From: Hofstenia miamia
Taxonomy: Eukaryota > Xenacoelomorpha > Acoela
Direction: 5' to 3'
Assembly (NCBI GenBank): GCA_004352715.1
Contig: SCFE01000085.1
Location: 1-64,000, forward strand
Length of the DNA: 64,000 nucleotides
Positions within the stretch are counted from its first letter, which is position 1; every line of letters begins with the position of its first letter. The notes under the pieces were generated by a model that saw only the letters and a list, made by a program, of their open reading frames with translations, made no database searches and was not told where the DNA came from. The translations under genes were made by a program, and so were the position numbers. Of this stretch, positions 1 to 9,492 are shown piece by piece.

Positions 1-711
1 CTGGCAAGTGATAACAAGGAAAGAATCTTCATCAATGGAACGTTGACTATTCGTGACATTTTTAATAAAGGAACTGCAATAAATGAGCAATTAAGGAAGA
101 TACATGAAACCTTACTAAATACTGATCCTCGGATGTTAATTCTCTTTCAAGCTGCTGGAGATCTTATGTGGATCAACAAAGTAGAAACTACCACAAGATA
201 CTATGATGTAACAAAAAGGATAGAAATAATCACCATGCTTCAAGCTGACGTGTCCAATCCAGATGATATGACATTGAATCAGGTACAAGAGTTCTGTTCC
301 ATATTTATGGACCATGCAACCTGCATGGGGTCTCTAAGAGATGTGTTTGAACATTTTTACCCAGCCACCACTATTTGAGCCAAGGATGCTCATACATCTG
401 ACACAGATGCATTGATGACCTTAATGATTGCATTGAAAGGATTTTGCCTCTATGAAAGATTTCATGATACATTCACTCACTGTTTAACCAATTTATGAAA
501 GAATTGTCCCATCAGTGATAGATTGCCTATGCTATGCTACTTCAAGTTAAGAGATGAAGTTGTTACCCAGAGAGAGGTATTAATGCAACTTTCATGTGAG
601 CCTCAGTATGCTGAATTAAAAGAATGGGAAGGAGAATTAGCTATGGAAATGGTCAGAGCCACTCAATGACTAGTCTTGGGTCCTACTCTCCACCAACTGC
701 CGCAGAATTAA
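1..711 (+). pseudogene. ORF3 C-terminal fragment, family-1 Gypsy element
   Basis: This is the last ~235 codons of the third reading frame of a family-1 Ty3/Gypsy element, cut at its 5' end by the window edge. The frame is open to a TGA at 376-378, continues with clearly conserved sequence (AKDAHTSD, then LMIALKGF), meets further TGAs at 496-498 and 667-669, and ends at a TAA (709-711) conserved in every family-1 copy here. It is followed by a polypurine tract and an LTR. Element B has a diverged homologue (LMIAIKGIHLY) at the matching place, which shows that sequence beyond the first TGA was once coding. Function is unknown; I see no membrane segment. The 1-729 sequence is identical, as far as I compared it, to 56631-55903 read on the minus strand. 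Confidence 0.75.
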
Positions 712-716
712 TTTGA

Positions 717-729
717 GCAAAGGGGGGCA
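717..729 (+). other. Polypurine tract (plus-strand primer)
   Basis: GCAAAGGGGGGCA lies directly against the first base of the LTR (TGTAGAGTC). This is the usual position of the second-strand primer in LTR retrotransposons. The same tract, with minor changes, precedes the other family-1 LTRs on the minus strand (36486, 45558, 55903, 59363, 61857). Confidence 0.8.
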
Positions 730-1650
730 TGTAGAGTCACTTGGGGAAATTTTCGTGATTATTATTCATTCTTATTTTTTATTGTATTAATGTCATCATG
801 ACATAAGATTAATTTCAAGCTTGCATTTATGAAATCATGTCCCCTCGATTTGTTGCCACATAATTATATGCTCAAATTTAATTTGCGAGGGAAGTTAATA
901 AGTCAATGACACGACTATCTTGTGATTAACTGTAGTTGTAAACAAAGGCAGGTAATTATTTGAAATTGTATAAATTGAGAAACAATGTTGAGAAAGGTCA
1001 ATAGATTTTATCTAGCCTCAATTACTGTTCACTTTCTCTTCCGTTATTTGATTATTGTTTTTTGTTTTTTGATATGAAAATAATTGCTTAAGTTCGGCGA
1101 CAATTTGGGAGTGCTTTCTCAAAGTACAGGGCGACACGTAGCTCCTGGAGATTGGCAGATCTTACCAGCCCAAATTGTGGACCTATTAGGTTATGGATAC
1201 AGTTATGCATAAGGCAATAATAAAACTTTCGATTGATGTTGAACACATACATGCACCTATACTTTATGACACTGTGATGAAACCATGCCATTGTCTAGCA
1301 CAAATGTCTGGCAATTACAGACTATTATTTAGTGAGCTGAGAGATAACAATGAAAATGAGATGTTTATTTTGTCTATGAGATAGAAATTAATAAGTGAGG
1401 CAAATAGGGTAGCACCATGCACTAAGTCAAGCACTATACTGTTCCTGAAGACTTCACTTCGGCTGGAAGCCATGTGAGTTGGTCATCTTGGAGTTACCTA
1501 AAGTATCAATTACTTGGATGAATTACCAATGTTTAAATAAGTTCTCTTTTTACCTGTTTACCCAGAATCGGGGCTGCCATTGTATCTCTATGTTAAACCT
1601 TCTGCAGAGTTAAATAGTTTTCTAGTATAATTACAGCCTGTGATTCTACA
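730..1650 (+). repeat. Family-1 LTR, shared between two tandem internal regions
   Basis: A 921-bp LTR with TGTAGAGTC at the start and GATTCTACA at the end (short inverted repeat, TG...CA). It is preceded by a polypurine tract and ORF3, and followed without a gap by a tRNA primer site and gag. It is thus the 3' LTR of one unit and the 5' LTR of the next. U3 holds a decayed CRE-like palindrome near 790-803, a forkhead-like GTAAACAAA and a TATA box. A block near 1085-1120 (TTGCTTAAG ... CGACAATTTGGGAG) is conserved in all LTR families of the window. Confidence 0.9.
938..975 (+). promoter_or_regulatory. U3 core promoter: forkhead-like motif and TATA box
   Basis: GTAAACAAA (938-946) matches the forkhead core, and TATAAAT (969-975) follows 22 bases later, before the conserved TTGAGAAACAATG segment. 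The same order recurs in the other family-1 LTRs and in the LTR at 11278. The motifs are read from sequence; factor binding is inference. Confidence 0.5.
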
Positions 1651-1668
1651 TGGCGACTGTGACTGGAC
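1651..1668 (+). other. Primer-binding site, tRNA-Arg type
   Basis: TGGCGACTGTGACTGGAC starts at the base after the LTR. By my recollection of insect tRNA-Arg(UCG) it complements the 3' end at 16 of 18 positions; one mismatch is a C-to-T at a CpG. The same primer type is known from the 412/mdg1 group of Drosophila Gypsy elements. Confidence 0.75.
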
Positions 1669-2075
1669 GCTGACATGATAACAAAATATTTTTCTCTGTT
1701 GTCTCTTTTGATGGTTTGGATTGGGTTTTGGTTTAGTTTTGGTGCTTGTCAGCTGGGATAGTTGTTTCCCCTGACTGCAATTGGATTTCAGTGCAAATCT
1801 ACCAACTGATGTATACTTATCCTTTTTCTCTCCATTGGAAAGGCAACCAAAATTTTTAAGTGTTCTGCTTCGTAAATGTTTATGTTTTTACTCATTAAAT
1901 TTCTGTTTTGTCTCAGTGCTTTATGTGTTGGATTTATTACCAAATGCCGCCGTATCCCACATTTGGGTTTGTATCCTGTGATTTTTATGAGCTGTGTGTT
2001 TCTTTTGTGTTTGGGAAGTGCTCCCAACTGTCAGTTATAGTAGTTATTGTTTCTTGTTGTTTGCCTCTTAGTTAA
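1669..2075 (+). other. Untranslated leader of the plus-strand element
   Basis: 407 bp between the primer site and the first gag ATG. Short open stretches exist on both strands but are not kept as coding in the other copies. It contains a motif (TTGGATTTATTACC, about 1929) that marks the deletion junction in the short element at 58448-61856. Confidence 0.55.
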
Positions 2076-3841
2076 ATGGATTCAAATTGTACAGTTACTT
2101 ACTCTCCTACTTTTGGGACTCCTCCGGAACAGAGTGTCCCCTGTGTAAGCATTGGCAACCAGGATGTTGCCCCTTGCACCGTTGGATCATTGTTAAATTT
2201 CTGTCCTCTGACTTCTCCTACCCAAACTGCTCAAAGGCGAGATCAAATTGCATCAACCAGTCCATATCCACATGAGGGTACCAGCAGCCCCAATATCCAT
2301 CAACAGCTACGCCAAGTCTTGAATACGCAGAATGCTCCTCCCATTCCATTCTGTCCATATAATCGTGTTGATAATGTGATGAACTCCCTGCCACACTTCG
2401 ATACTCAACAAATGGAGATTGAGCACCTGAAAGATGCATTATCACAGCAGGTCGCAATGAGGATGGACAGTGAGCGTCAAGTTAAGTCTCTCCAAGTTGA
2501 GCTCAACACTCAACATGTCGTGTACCAGAAGATGGAAATGCAGATGTTAGAATCCACTGTTGCATTGGAACTACAAATTCATGAATTAAAAACCAATATG
2601 GCCAAGTCAGAAGAAGCCCACCTCTTAAAAACCCCTGTTGATGAATTCGTTACCCATGCTACATTAAATGAAGCTTTAGGGGATTGGGCTGAGAAGATCA
2701 CCAATCAATTTGCACAGATGATTCGAGGTGAAAATTCAAACCCTGCTTTATCAAATGCCCCTATACCTTCTCAGTGAGATGAAAATAAGGTGATAATTCC
2801 TCCAACTTCAGTGTCATACTGTATCACTTTGTTGGTGTCTAATCCTACATTTACTCAAGCATCTATTGCTACAGTTGCTACCCCTCAGAGAGATTTCACT
2901 CCTTCAGTTCATGTGCAGCCATTTAGCAGCACTTCTGTGGTAACTACAGCTAAAGAACATATCAGTGATGTTATGAGTCCAGCAAATGATAATACCTCAG
3001 ATAGGCGACCCTGATTTCATTGTTCAATTCTCCCTCTTGAGACACCTGGACAAATACCGGTGCGCAATAAACATTCAGTATTGCCTAAGTTCACTGGACA
3101 AATCAACACAGTTTCACAATCCTTTGAGGAGTGGTTCTTTTTGTTTGAACTTCACATGAAACAGTATAAAACATCTCAAGAAGACGCTGTATCACAGTTT
3201 CCACTGTATTTAAGTGGTTTAGCATACAATCAATACATGATGTTAGATCAGCATATCAAGACTGATTATCAACTGTTAGTTGGATTTTTTGAGGATCACT
3301 ATCAAGCCCCTCACATAAAACACCAATACAAGACTCTACTTTGTGATATGTCTTTTAAGAGAGGGGACGATATTTGTAATTACATCATGCAAGTTGAAAG
3401 ACTTTTTTAATTAAGCAGCATGTCTCCTGAATACTCTCAGCATGACCTCTTCTCTTATATTTGCAGAGGTTTTCCCCCTTTGATTCGTAGTTACTTGGAA
3501 ATGAAATGTGATCCAGAGGAGAGTTTGCATGATATTATAAGAAAAGCAATTAGTGTTGTTTACATGATTTATAACTCTAGTAGAATTGATAAAGATCTTA
3601 CTGAATTATTTGGGGCCAATGTAAGATATGAATCCAAGAAAACAATGTTGAAGAAAGATTTTGACATGGCTTCAGTAAGGTGTTCTGATGTGGCGAGAAA
3701 GGACATTTAAAATCTAATTGTAAGGCAAAGATTCAAATTGTTGCTGAAGGCGAGGGCTTCTTATTTGATGACGCTGATATATCTTCCACTGACACATTGT
3801 TAGTTGATTTAACAGAGAATGAATCACCACATTTAAATTAA
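2076..3841 (+). pseudogene. gag: Gag, family-1 element (broken)
   Basis: Gag starts at ATG 2076 and ends at TAA 3839-3841. The N-terminal ~100 residues are Ser/Thr/Pro-rich. A coiled coil follows (about residues 108-170, LKDALSQQVAMRMDSERQ). Then comes a capsid-like segment resembling the Retrotrans_gag family (FTGQINTVSQSFEEWFFLFE near 3088). A CCHC zinc knuckle lies at about 3681-3715. Stops at 2775-2777, 3012-3014 and 3408-3410, and a lost T in the knuckle (about 3684), break the frame. At 2775 and 3012 the sister copy E1 has TGT and CGA, so CpG decay fits. It would package RNA in the cytoplasmic particle. Confidence 0.8.
3832..3841 (+). other. Probable -1 ribosomal frameshift site, gag/pol
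   Basis: T TTA AAT (3832-3838) fits the X XXY YYZ slippery pattern in the gag frame and is followed at once by the gag stop TAA (3839-3841). The protease frame is exactly -1 (register of 3838). Just downstream, GGAG-CGCCAA-CTCC (3844-3857) can form a small hairpin, with AT pairs beyond it. E1 has the same site at 52819-52825. Element C keeps the stop and hairpin but has GTCAAAC in place of the heptamer. Confidence 0.65.
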
Positions 3842-4514
3842 ATGGAGCGCCAACTCCTTTAAAATGTGCACAGGATGTATTGGTTATTACTAATCTGATA
3901 AGGAAAAACCTAATTCCTGTGGAAATCAATGGACGAATTATTAATGCTACAATTGACACCTGGGCTGCTGCTTCAATCATAAGTGATGAGTGTTGTAAAG
4001 ACATTTGTTTTACTCATGATTCAGTAAATCCCGCCTCTGATATTAAACTCATTGATGGGTCAGGAAATTTAATTTCATTGAAAGGAAAATTATGGAATGC
4101 TGCGTTAAAGATTTGTGCTGAACAATTCAAAGTAGACCTCATCATCATTGATACTGCAAATCATCAACTCCCCTACGATTTGATTTTGGGGAATGACTTT
4201 CTAGAGACAATATGATATCTATAAAGGATCAAGATGCTATGCAGTTAGCTACTATCCAAGAACAGGAAGCCACTCAGTTAGCTACAATTCCCGAACGAGA
4301 AGTTGTGTTCGATTTAGATGAGCCCATCCACTTAGAAGCTAAGCATTGGACCCAAGTAGCTGTGTTTTCGAATTCGGAGATGAATGGAGAAGTGATGATA
4401 GTGGGCCAAAGAGGCAAATATATTAAAGGCATCTCTTTTTCACCCGATTTATGTAAAGTAAGTTCAGGAAAGACCTATGTCACCATTCTTAATGGATCAA
4501 CACATCCTGTATGA
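3838..4514 (+). pseudogene. Aspartic protease and linker of pol, family 1 (broken)
   Basis: This retropepsin-like domain reads INATIDTWAAASIIS where a DTGA active site is expected; the Gly is Trp, as also in E1. The C-terminal LILGNDFLE matches the usual LGxDxL block. A deletion of about 30 bp after 4205 breaks the frame. The linker then carries a tandem duplication of about 11 codons (QLATI... twice, 4231-4290) that E1 lacks. A TGA at 4512-4514 is shared with E1, while element C has Gln there. The enzyme would process Gag-Pol. Confidence 0.7.
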
Positions 4515-6060
4515 TTTAATGAATCCAATGTACAGATAATAGGAGTACCAGTTCAGGTCGAGAGTGTAGAGACCTCCTGCTTGTCTATATGTACTGCCAT
4601 TCATGATCTAGAAGAGTTGTCTAGTGTTAAGATCCCTACTGTAAATAACGAAACCCACTCACATCTAAACGATACAGAGAAGAGATCACTCATTTCAATA
4701 CTTCAGAGTAAGAGTGAAGTTTTTAATTATGGTATGATAAGCATGGGGCAAGCAATTGGAGAAGAACATGCGATTGAGGTAAAGCAGGATAAGCTGATTC
4801 AACTACCTGTCCTCAGGGTTCCAGAAAACCTCAAATCAGAATATGAAAAAATTCTAAAGGATCTAATCAAGAGTGGAATAATTCAGGGAAGCAATAGTCC
4901 CTCTGCTGCCCCAACCATGTTTATTTGGCAAGGGGAAAAGTACAGACTATGTATCAACTTTAGAAAATTGAATGATGTCATGATCAAAGATGCCTACCCA
5001 TTGCCCAGAATTGAGGATCTTTTATACAATGCCAGTAAATATAAATATTTTTCCTGCCTCAATGTATGTAAAGCCTATTGGCAAGTACCAATGCATCTGT
5101 CCAACATTCCAAAAACCGCATTCATTACACCCTACGGCCTGTATGAATGGAAATATATGGCTTTTGGGTTGTGTAATGCACCCGTGACTTTCCAGCACTA
5201 TGTCACCAAAATATTGACCAACAAGTCCAACATTCTCAAACCTGGGATTTCAGCATATATTGATGATATTGTGGTAGCAAGCAACACTTTTGATGAACAT
5301 CTTGAGAAATTAAATTGGACCTTGGAATTGTTGCAGAAAGCCAGACTTAAAGTAAATGGTAATAAATGTTCTTTGGCGCAGATTAAAGTCACATTTTTGG
5401 GCAGAGTAATTGAACATGGAAAGATTTCAATCAAAACCAATGCAAAGCAGTTTTTAGAAAAAATTGAGACACCTAGAAGCCAAAAAGATGTGCAGAGTTT
5501 AATGGGATTCTTAAATTACTATGGAATGTTTGTCCCAGATTTGGCTGAGAAAACAAAATCCATCTCTCAATTACTTAGAAAATCTCATGAATTCAAATGG
5601 ACATGGACTGAGCAGGAAGCATTAGAAGGAATAAAAACCGAGCTTAAAAAGATACTGTCATTAAATACCCTGGATTATACAAAGGATTTCATTGTAGACT
5701 GTGATGCTAGCTCTGTCACCATTAGTGGCGTTTTGAGCCAAGAGATAAATGGAGTTGAAAGCCCGGTTCAATATTTTAGTAGAAAACTACGAGCTGCTGA
5801 AAAAAATTACGGAGCGACCAAATGTGAGATGTTAGCATTAGTGGAGTCGCTCAAGAAATTTTGATATTTTATATTAGGTCGTAAGTTCATTGTGCGCACT
5901 GACAACAGTGCACTAGCTTGGCTTAAAAAATTCTCAGGAGATAAGTCCAATATAGTAGCCAGATGGATAGAATATCTTAATGATTTTTCTTTTTTGATAA
6001 AACATTGGCCTGGACGTTTACATCTGAATGCTGACTATTGGACAGCATTGCCAAGCTATG
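4515..6060 (+). pseudogene. pol: Reverse transcriptase and RNase H, family 1 (broken)
   Basis: The longest open stretch is 4581-5864 (427 codons). RT blocks are clear: YRLCINFRKLND, PLPRIEDLLYN, KAYWQVPM, AFGLCNAPVTFQ and the catalytic box AYIDDIVV. The first catalytic Asp region reads CLNVCKAYW, with Asn where Gypsy RTs have Asp; E1 has the same change, while B and C keep Asp. RNase H follows (VDCDASS, then TDNSALAWL). A TGA at 5862-5864 falls in KKF-x-YFILG, where Gypsy proteins usually have Arg. The enzyme would copy element RNA to DNA in the particle. Confidence 0.85.
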
Positions 6061-7330
6061 AGAGAGATCTAAAAAAGCCAGCTGGGGAGAAGATCCCATT
6101 CGGATTTATACCTCACACTGAATATGAGTTGATTCCCGAAATAAATGCTGACCAAAATGGTAAAGAAATTTTGCCAATCTTAATACGAGAAGAGATATCT
6201 GAAGAAGAAATCATTAAACATCAACAAAATGATCTGATACTCTCCAATATTATGAAAAGGATGAAGGACCCCTTCTTCCCCCTTTCACCTACTGTGATTA
6301 GGTATTACAATTGATATAACTGGACAATGACAGAGAAAGGACTACTATATGCTAAAAGTCGGAATAATCGCCTTGCTATTCCTGAATATTTTAAAAGGGA
6401 TCTCGTGAGAAGAGTTCATGAAAGGGGGCATTTAGGAATTATACAAACCAAAAAGACGTTTAATTCTCAGTATGTTACCATTGGAATTAGATCAACAGTT
6501 CAGGATGTAATAGATAAATGTGGGAAGTGTCTTTTGAATAACTCCTCTCATTTCCCAGAACAATGGGCTGAATTAGAGTGTTGTGCTGCCACTAGTCCCA
6601 ATGAAATTGTGCATATGGACCTGGAACAATTATCTTGTGACAATGATGGATTTCAATATCTTCTAGTGATAGTAGATCATTTTACTAAATATGCTAGAAT
6701 AATTCCAATGGATAGCACACACGCTGAAAAGGTAGCTGATAAGATAGTGAAGGAATGGATTTTAAAATATGGCCCTATGTCTCCGCTTATTTCAGATCAT
6801 GGTCCACAGTTTGAAAATAATTTGATGAAAACCCTTATGTCTGAATTAGAAATAATACACGATTTTACTACTGTGTACCACCCTCAAGCCAATGGTTTAG
6901 TGGAACGGCTAAACAGAACTCTGATAAAATTAATCAGGGTGGCTTTATCATGAGCAGCAGGAAAAAATTGGCGACGTGTAATAGAAGGTACTGAATTTTT
7001 TTATAATACCTCAGTTCATTCTACAACTGGGGTCAGTCCATTTAAAGCTATGTTTGGTCATGAAGCATTAACCTCTTTATCAATGATGTATCCTAACTAC
7101 TCAGAAATTACCTTAGATAAATATGTAAATCAGTTGTTACATGATATGCAGCAGATTCACTTAACCATTTGTCACAACACTAGTCAATCTTGTATCAGAC
7201 AAAAGATGATGTTTAATAAAAAATTATATGGCGAATCACATCAATGAGGAGATAAAGTATTTGCGTATCTACCTCGTGTAACAACTGATCACAATCAAGT
7301 AAGGAAATTAGCCAATAATTGGCATGAACC
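6061..7330 (+). pseudogene. Integrase, family 1 (broken and 3'-truncated)
   Basis: The zinc-binding HHCC domain is visible (VHERGHLG ... CGKC near 6413-6530). The DDE core has Asp in HMDLEQ, Asp in ISDHGPQFENN and Glu in GLVERLNRTL. Stops at 6312-6314, 6951-6953 and 7245-7247 interrupt it. At 6951 the sister E3 has CGA, a direct CpG-to-TpG change. The GPF module is lost: sequence stops matching at about 7330 (ANNW, then LTR). Role: strand transfer of element DNA into the chromosome. Confidence 0.85.
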
Positions 7331-7973
7331 AATAGATTTTATCTAGCTTCAATTACTGTTCACTTTCTCCTCTGTTATTTTTTATTAGTATTTTTTGAAT
7401 ATGAAAATAATTGCTTAAGTGTGGTGACAATTTGGGAAGTGCTTTCTCAAAGTACAGGGTGACAAATTGATAATGGATATCAATGTCTTTAAACTTATGA
7501 TAATTTAACCAAATTTGCTGAGGAAGATTTTTACAATACCGATTTTGAAACTGATATTGTAAACTTCACCACATACATGCACTTATATTTTATGACACTG
7601 TGATGATACAATGCTGTTGGCTAGCATGAATGTCTGGCAACTACAGACTATTATTTAGTGAGCTTAGAACTAACAATGAAAATGAGATGTTTATTTTGTC
7701 TATGAGATAGAAATTAATAAGTGAGACAAATAGGGTAGCACAATTCACTAAGTCGAGCACTACACTGTTCCTGAAGACTTTGCTTTGGCTGGAAGCCATG
7801 TGAGTTGGTCATCTTGGAGTTACCTAAAGTATTGATTACTTGGATGAATTACCAATGTTTATATCAGTTTTCTCTTTAATTGTTTTCCCAGAATCAGGGC
7901 TGTCATATCTCTATGTTAAACCTTCTGCAGAGTCAAATAGTTTTCTAGTATAATTACAGCCTGTGATTCTACA
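7331..7973 (+). repeat. Scrambled 3' LTR with an inserted pol/ORF3-junction fragment
   Basis: It starts inside the LTR (AATAGATTTTATCTAG), follows it to about 7464, then carries 7465-7564, a fragment of the region after integrase (matching E1 near 49,110-49,220, same sense), then resumes LTR to its normal end GATTCTACA (7973). About 105 bp of LTR is replaced by about 100 bp of internal sequence. Template switching during reverse transcription would explain this. Confidence 0.8.
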
Positions 7974-8582
7974 CTAGCTCAATTAAAACATTTCTCATTA
8001 GTTCTTATTCCTCAGCTCATATAATAATAATAACAGCATGTAATTGTCATGCATTCACATGCATGCATATTAGTGCATGTTCAAATTGCAAATGATTGAA
8101 AAAGAGTTCTTATTCCCTAACCATAGTTGTACACATAACTTAATGCAGTCCACTATTTTGGCTGCCTGCAGGAATAAAGCATGTTGTAATGGTAAACTCA
8201 TAGGAGTAACTCCCAAATTGTTGCCAGAAACTTAAGCATCTATTATAAATATCATACTTCTTAAAAAGGGGTTAGAAATAATAAATAGAAGCAAAAAGCA
8301 AATGCAGTTGAGTGAGACAAAGTTTATTTGTGTCCTAACTACAGTTTTCTCAAAGTATTTATACAAAACAATTGTTTACACTTTTGCAATCATGGTTTCC
8401 CTCTTAAAATTAAAAAGCAATAACACTTCACACAATTTTGAGGGGACAAACAAATATAAGATCAAAATACTACACTAGAAAATTTAGTGATAAAATCATT
8501 TACATCTCATTAGCTAAAATTAGAGTAGGATTTAGCTCAAAATTACAAAGTTGATTAAAATTGAAAATTGAGAGACTCTACA
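7974..8582 (-). repeat. Family-C LTR fragment
   Basis: Begins abruptly at the end of the scrambled family-1 LTR and matches the family-C LTR from about 31724 to its outer end; its terminus reads AGAGACTCTACA (8582). Shared blocks include GGAGTAACTCCCAAATTGTTG (near 8203) and the TTTGCAATC/CCTCTT region. The U5 end is missing. Confidence 0.7.
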
Positions 8583-8804
8583 TTAGTTTAAGTGTAGTAA
8601 CAGGAAATTGCTAGTTGCAAGAAATCACAAGTCAAAATTGTGGAGCACCTTACACTATTTGATTTTTTGATGACATTTGGATATTTGGTTAGGTTAGTAT
8701 TCTGTAAAACAGGCTACAATTGGCTACTCTTTTGGTCAATGTTCTTGTTTGATTGTATGCAAGCTAAGGATTAATTCAAATAAAAGTATTAGTTTAAGAA
8801 CTAG

Positions 8805-9492
8805 TGTAGAATTACTTAGGGGCACCTATTTGCATTAGTATTAAATGCTGCATTAATTTAGATTGTGACGTCACTATGACATTTTTCACTATTATTCTTT
8901 GAGTGCAGTAATTTGAACTTATAATTCTTTGTCCCCTTGATTTAGCTTAGCATGTAATTGCTCTATAATTTTGCAAGGGAACTTGATGTGCAAGTTTGTA
9001 AATACCTAACAGGTAATTATTGATGAATTGTTATAAATAACTGAGAAACATGTAGGGAATGTGCAATAGATTTAGTCTCACTTTAATTGTGTTTGCTTTT
9101 TCTAAATTCCTTATTACTTTAACCCTTTTTAGATCTTTGATGGATTATTTTGTAATAATAATTGCTTAAGTGCAGGTGACAATTTGGGAGTTACTCTACT
9201 GTGCTTAGTGTGACAACACACTCTTCCAGTTGGCAGCCCAAATTGTGGTACTGCATTAAGTTATGGCTATGGTTAGGTATTGGAGGATAACAGCTTTATT
9301 TGATTTTTTCTATTTTGTACATGCACTTAATAAATTAGATTGCTGGTGTACATGAATGAATGGCAAATACATGTGATTTAATTATTTATAGGCTGAGGAA
9401 ATAAGAACAATTGAGATCTGGATTATTTGAGCTAGTAATTAAAAACTAGAGACACACATTAGGTCATTGGCGAGCTTGGATCTATTTGTAGA
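8805..9492 (+). repeat. Family-C LTR fragment, opposite orientation
   Basis: Starts TGTAGAATTACTTAGGGG and shows U3-R-U5 blocks of the family-C LTR: TTATAAATAACTGAG (near 9039), CAATAGATTTAGTCTC, GCTTAAGTGCAGGTGACAATTTGGGAG and ACTAGAGACACAC. Similarity stops near 9492 before the expected end. TGACGTCA (8866-8873) is an intact CRE palindrome in U3. With 7974-8582 it forms an inverted pair 222 bp apart. Confidence 0.65.

Larger units (their letters stand above)
730..7973 (+). mobile_element. Family-1 Ty3/Gypsy element, plus strand, 3' end scrambled
   Basis: Order: LTR 730-1650, primer site, leader, gag, protease, RT, RNase H, integrase, then a truncated and rearranged LTR (7331-7973). The integrase C-terminus, ORF3 and U3 of the right LTR are missing. 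The internal part is nearly the same sequence as E1 on the minus strand (49,400-55,902), mostly single substitutions apart. It cannot be autonomous. Confidence 0.85.

Noticed and set aside
1088-1384. Short frames inside LTRs on both strands
   Set aside because: Not kept in sister LTRs; explained by LTR conservation rather than coding.
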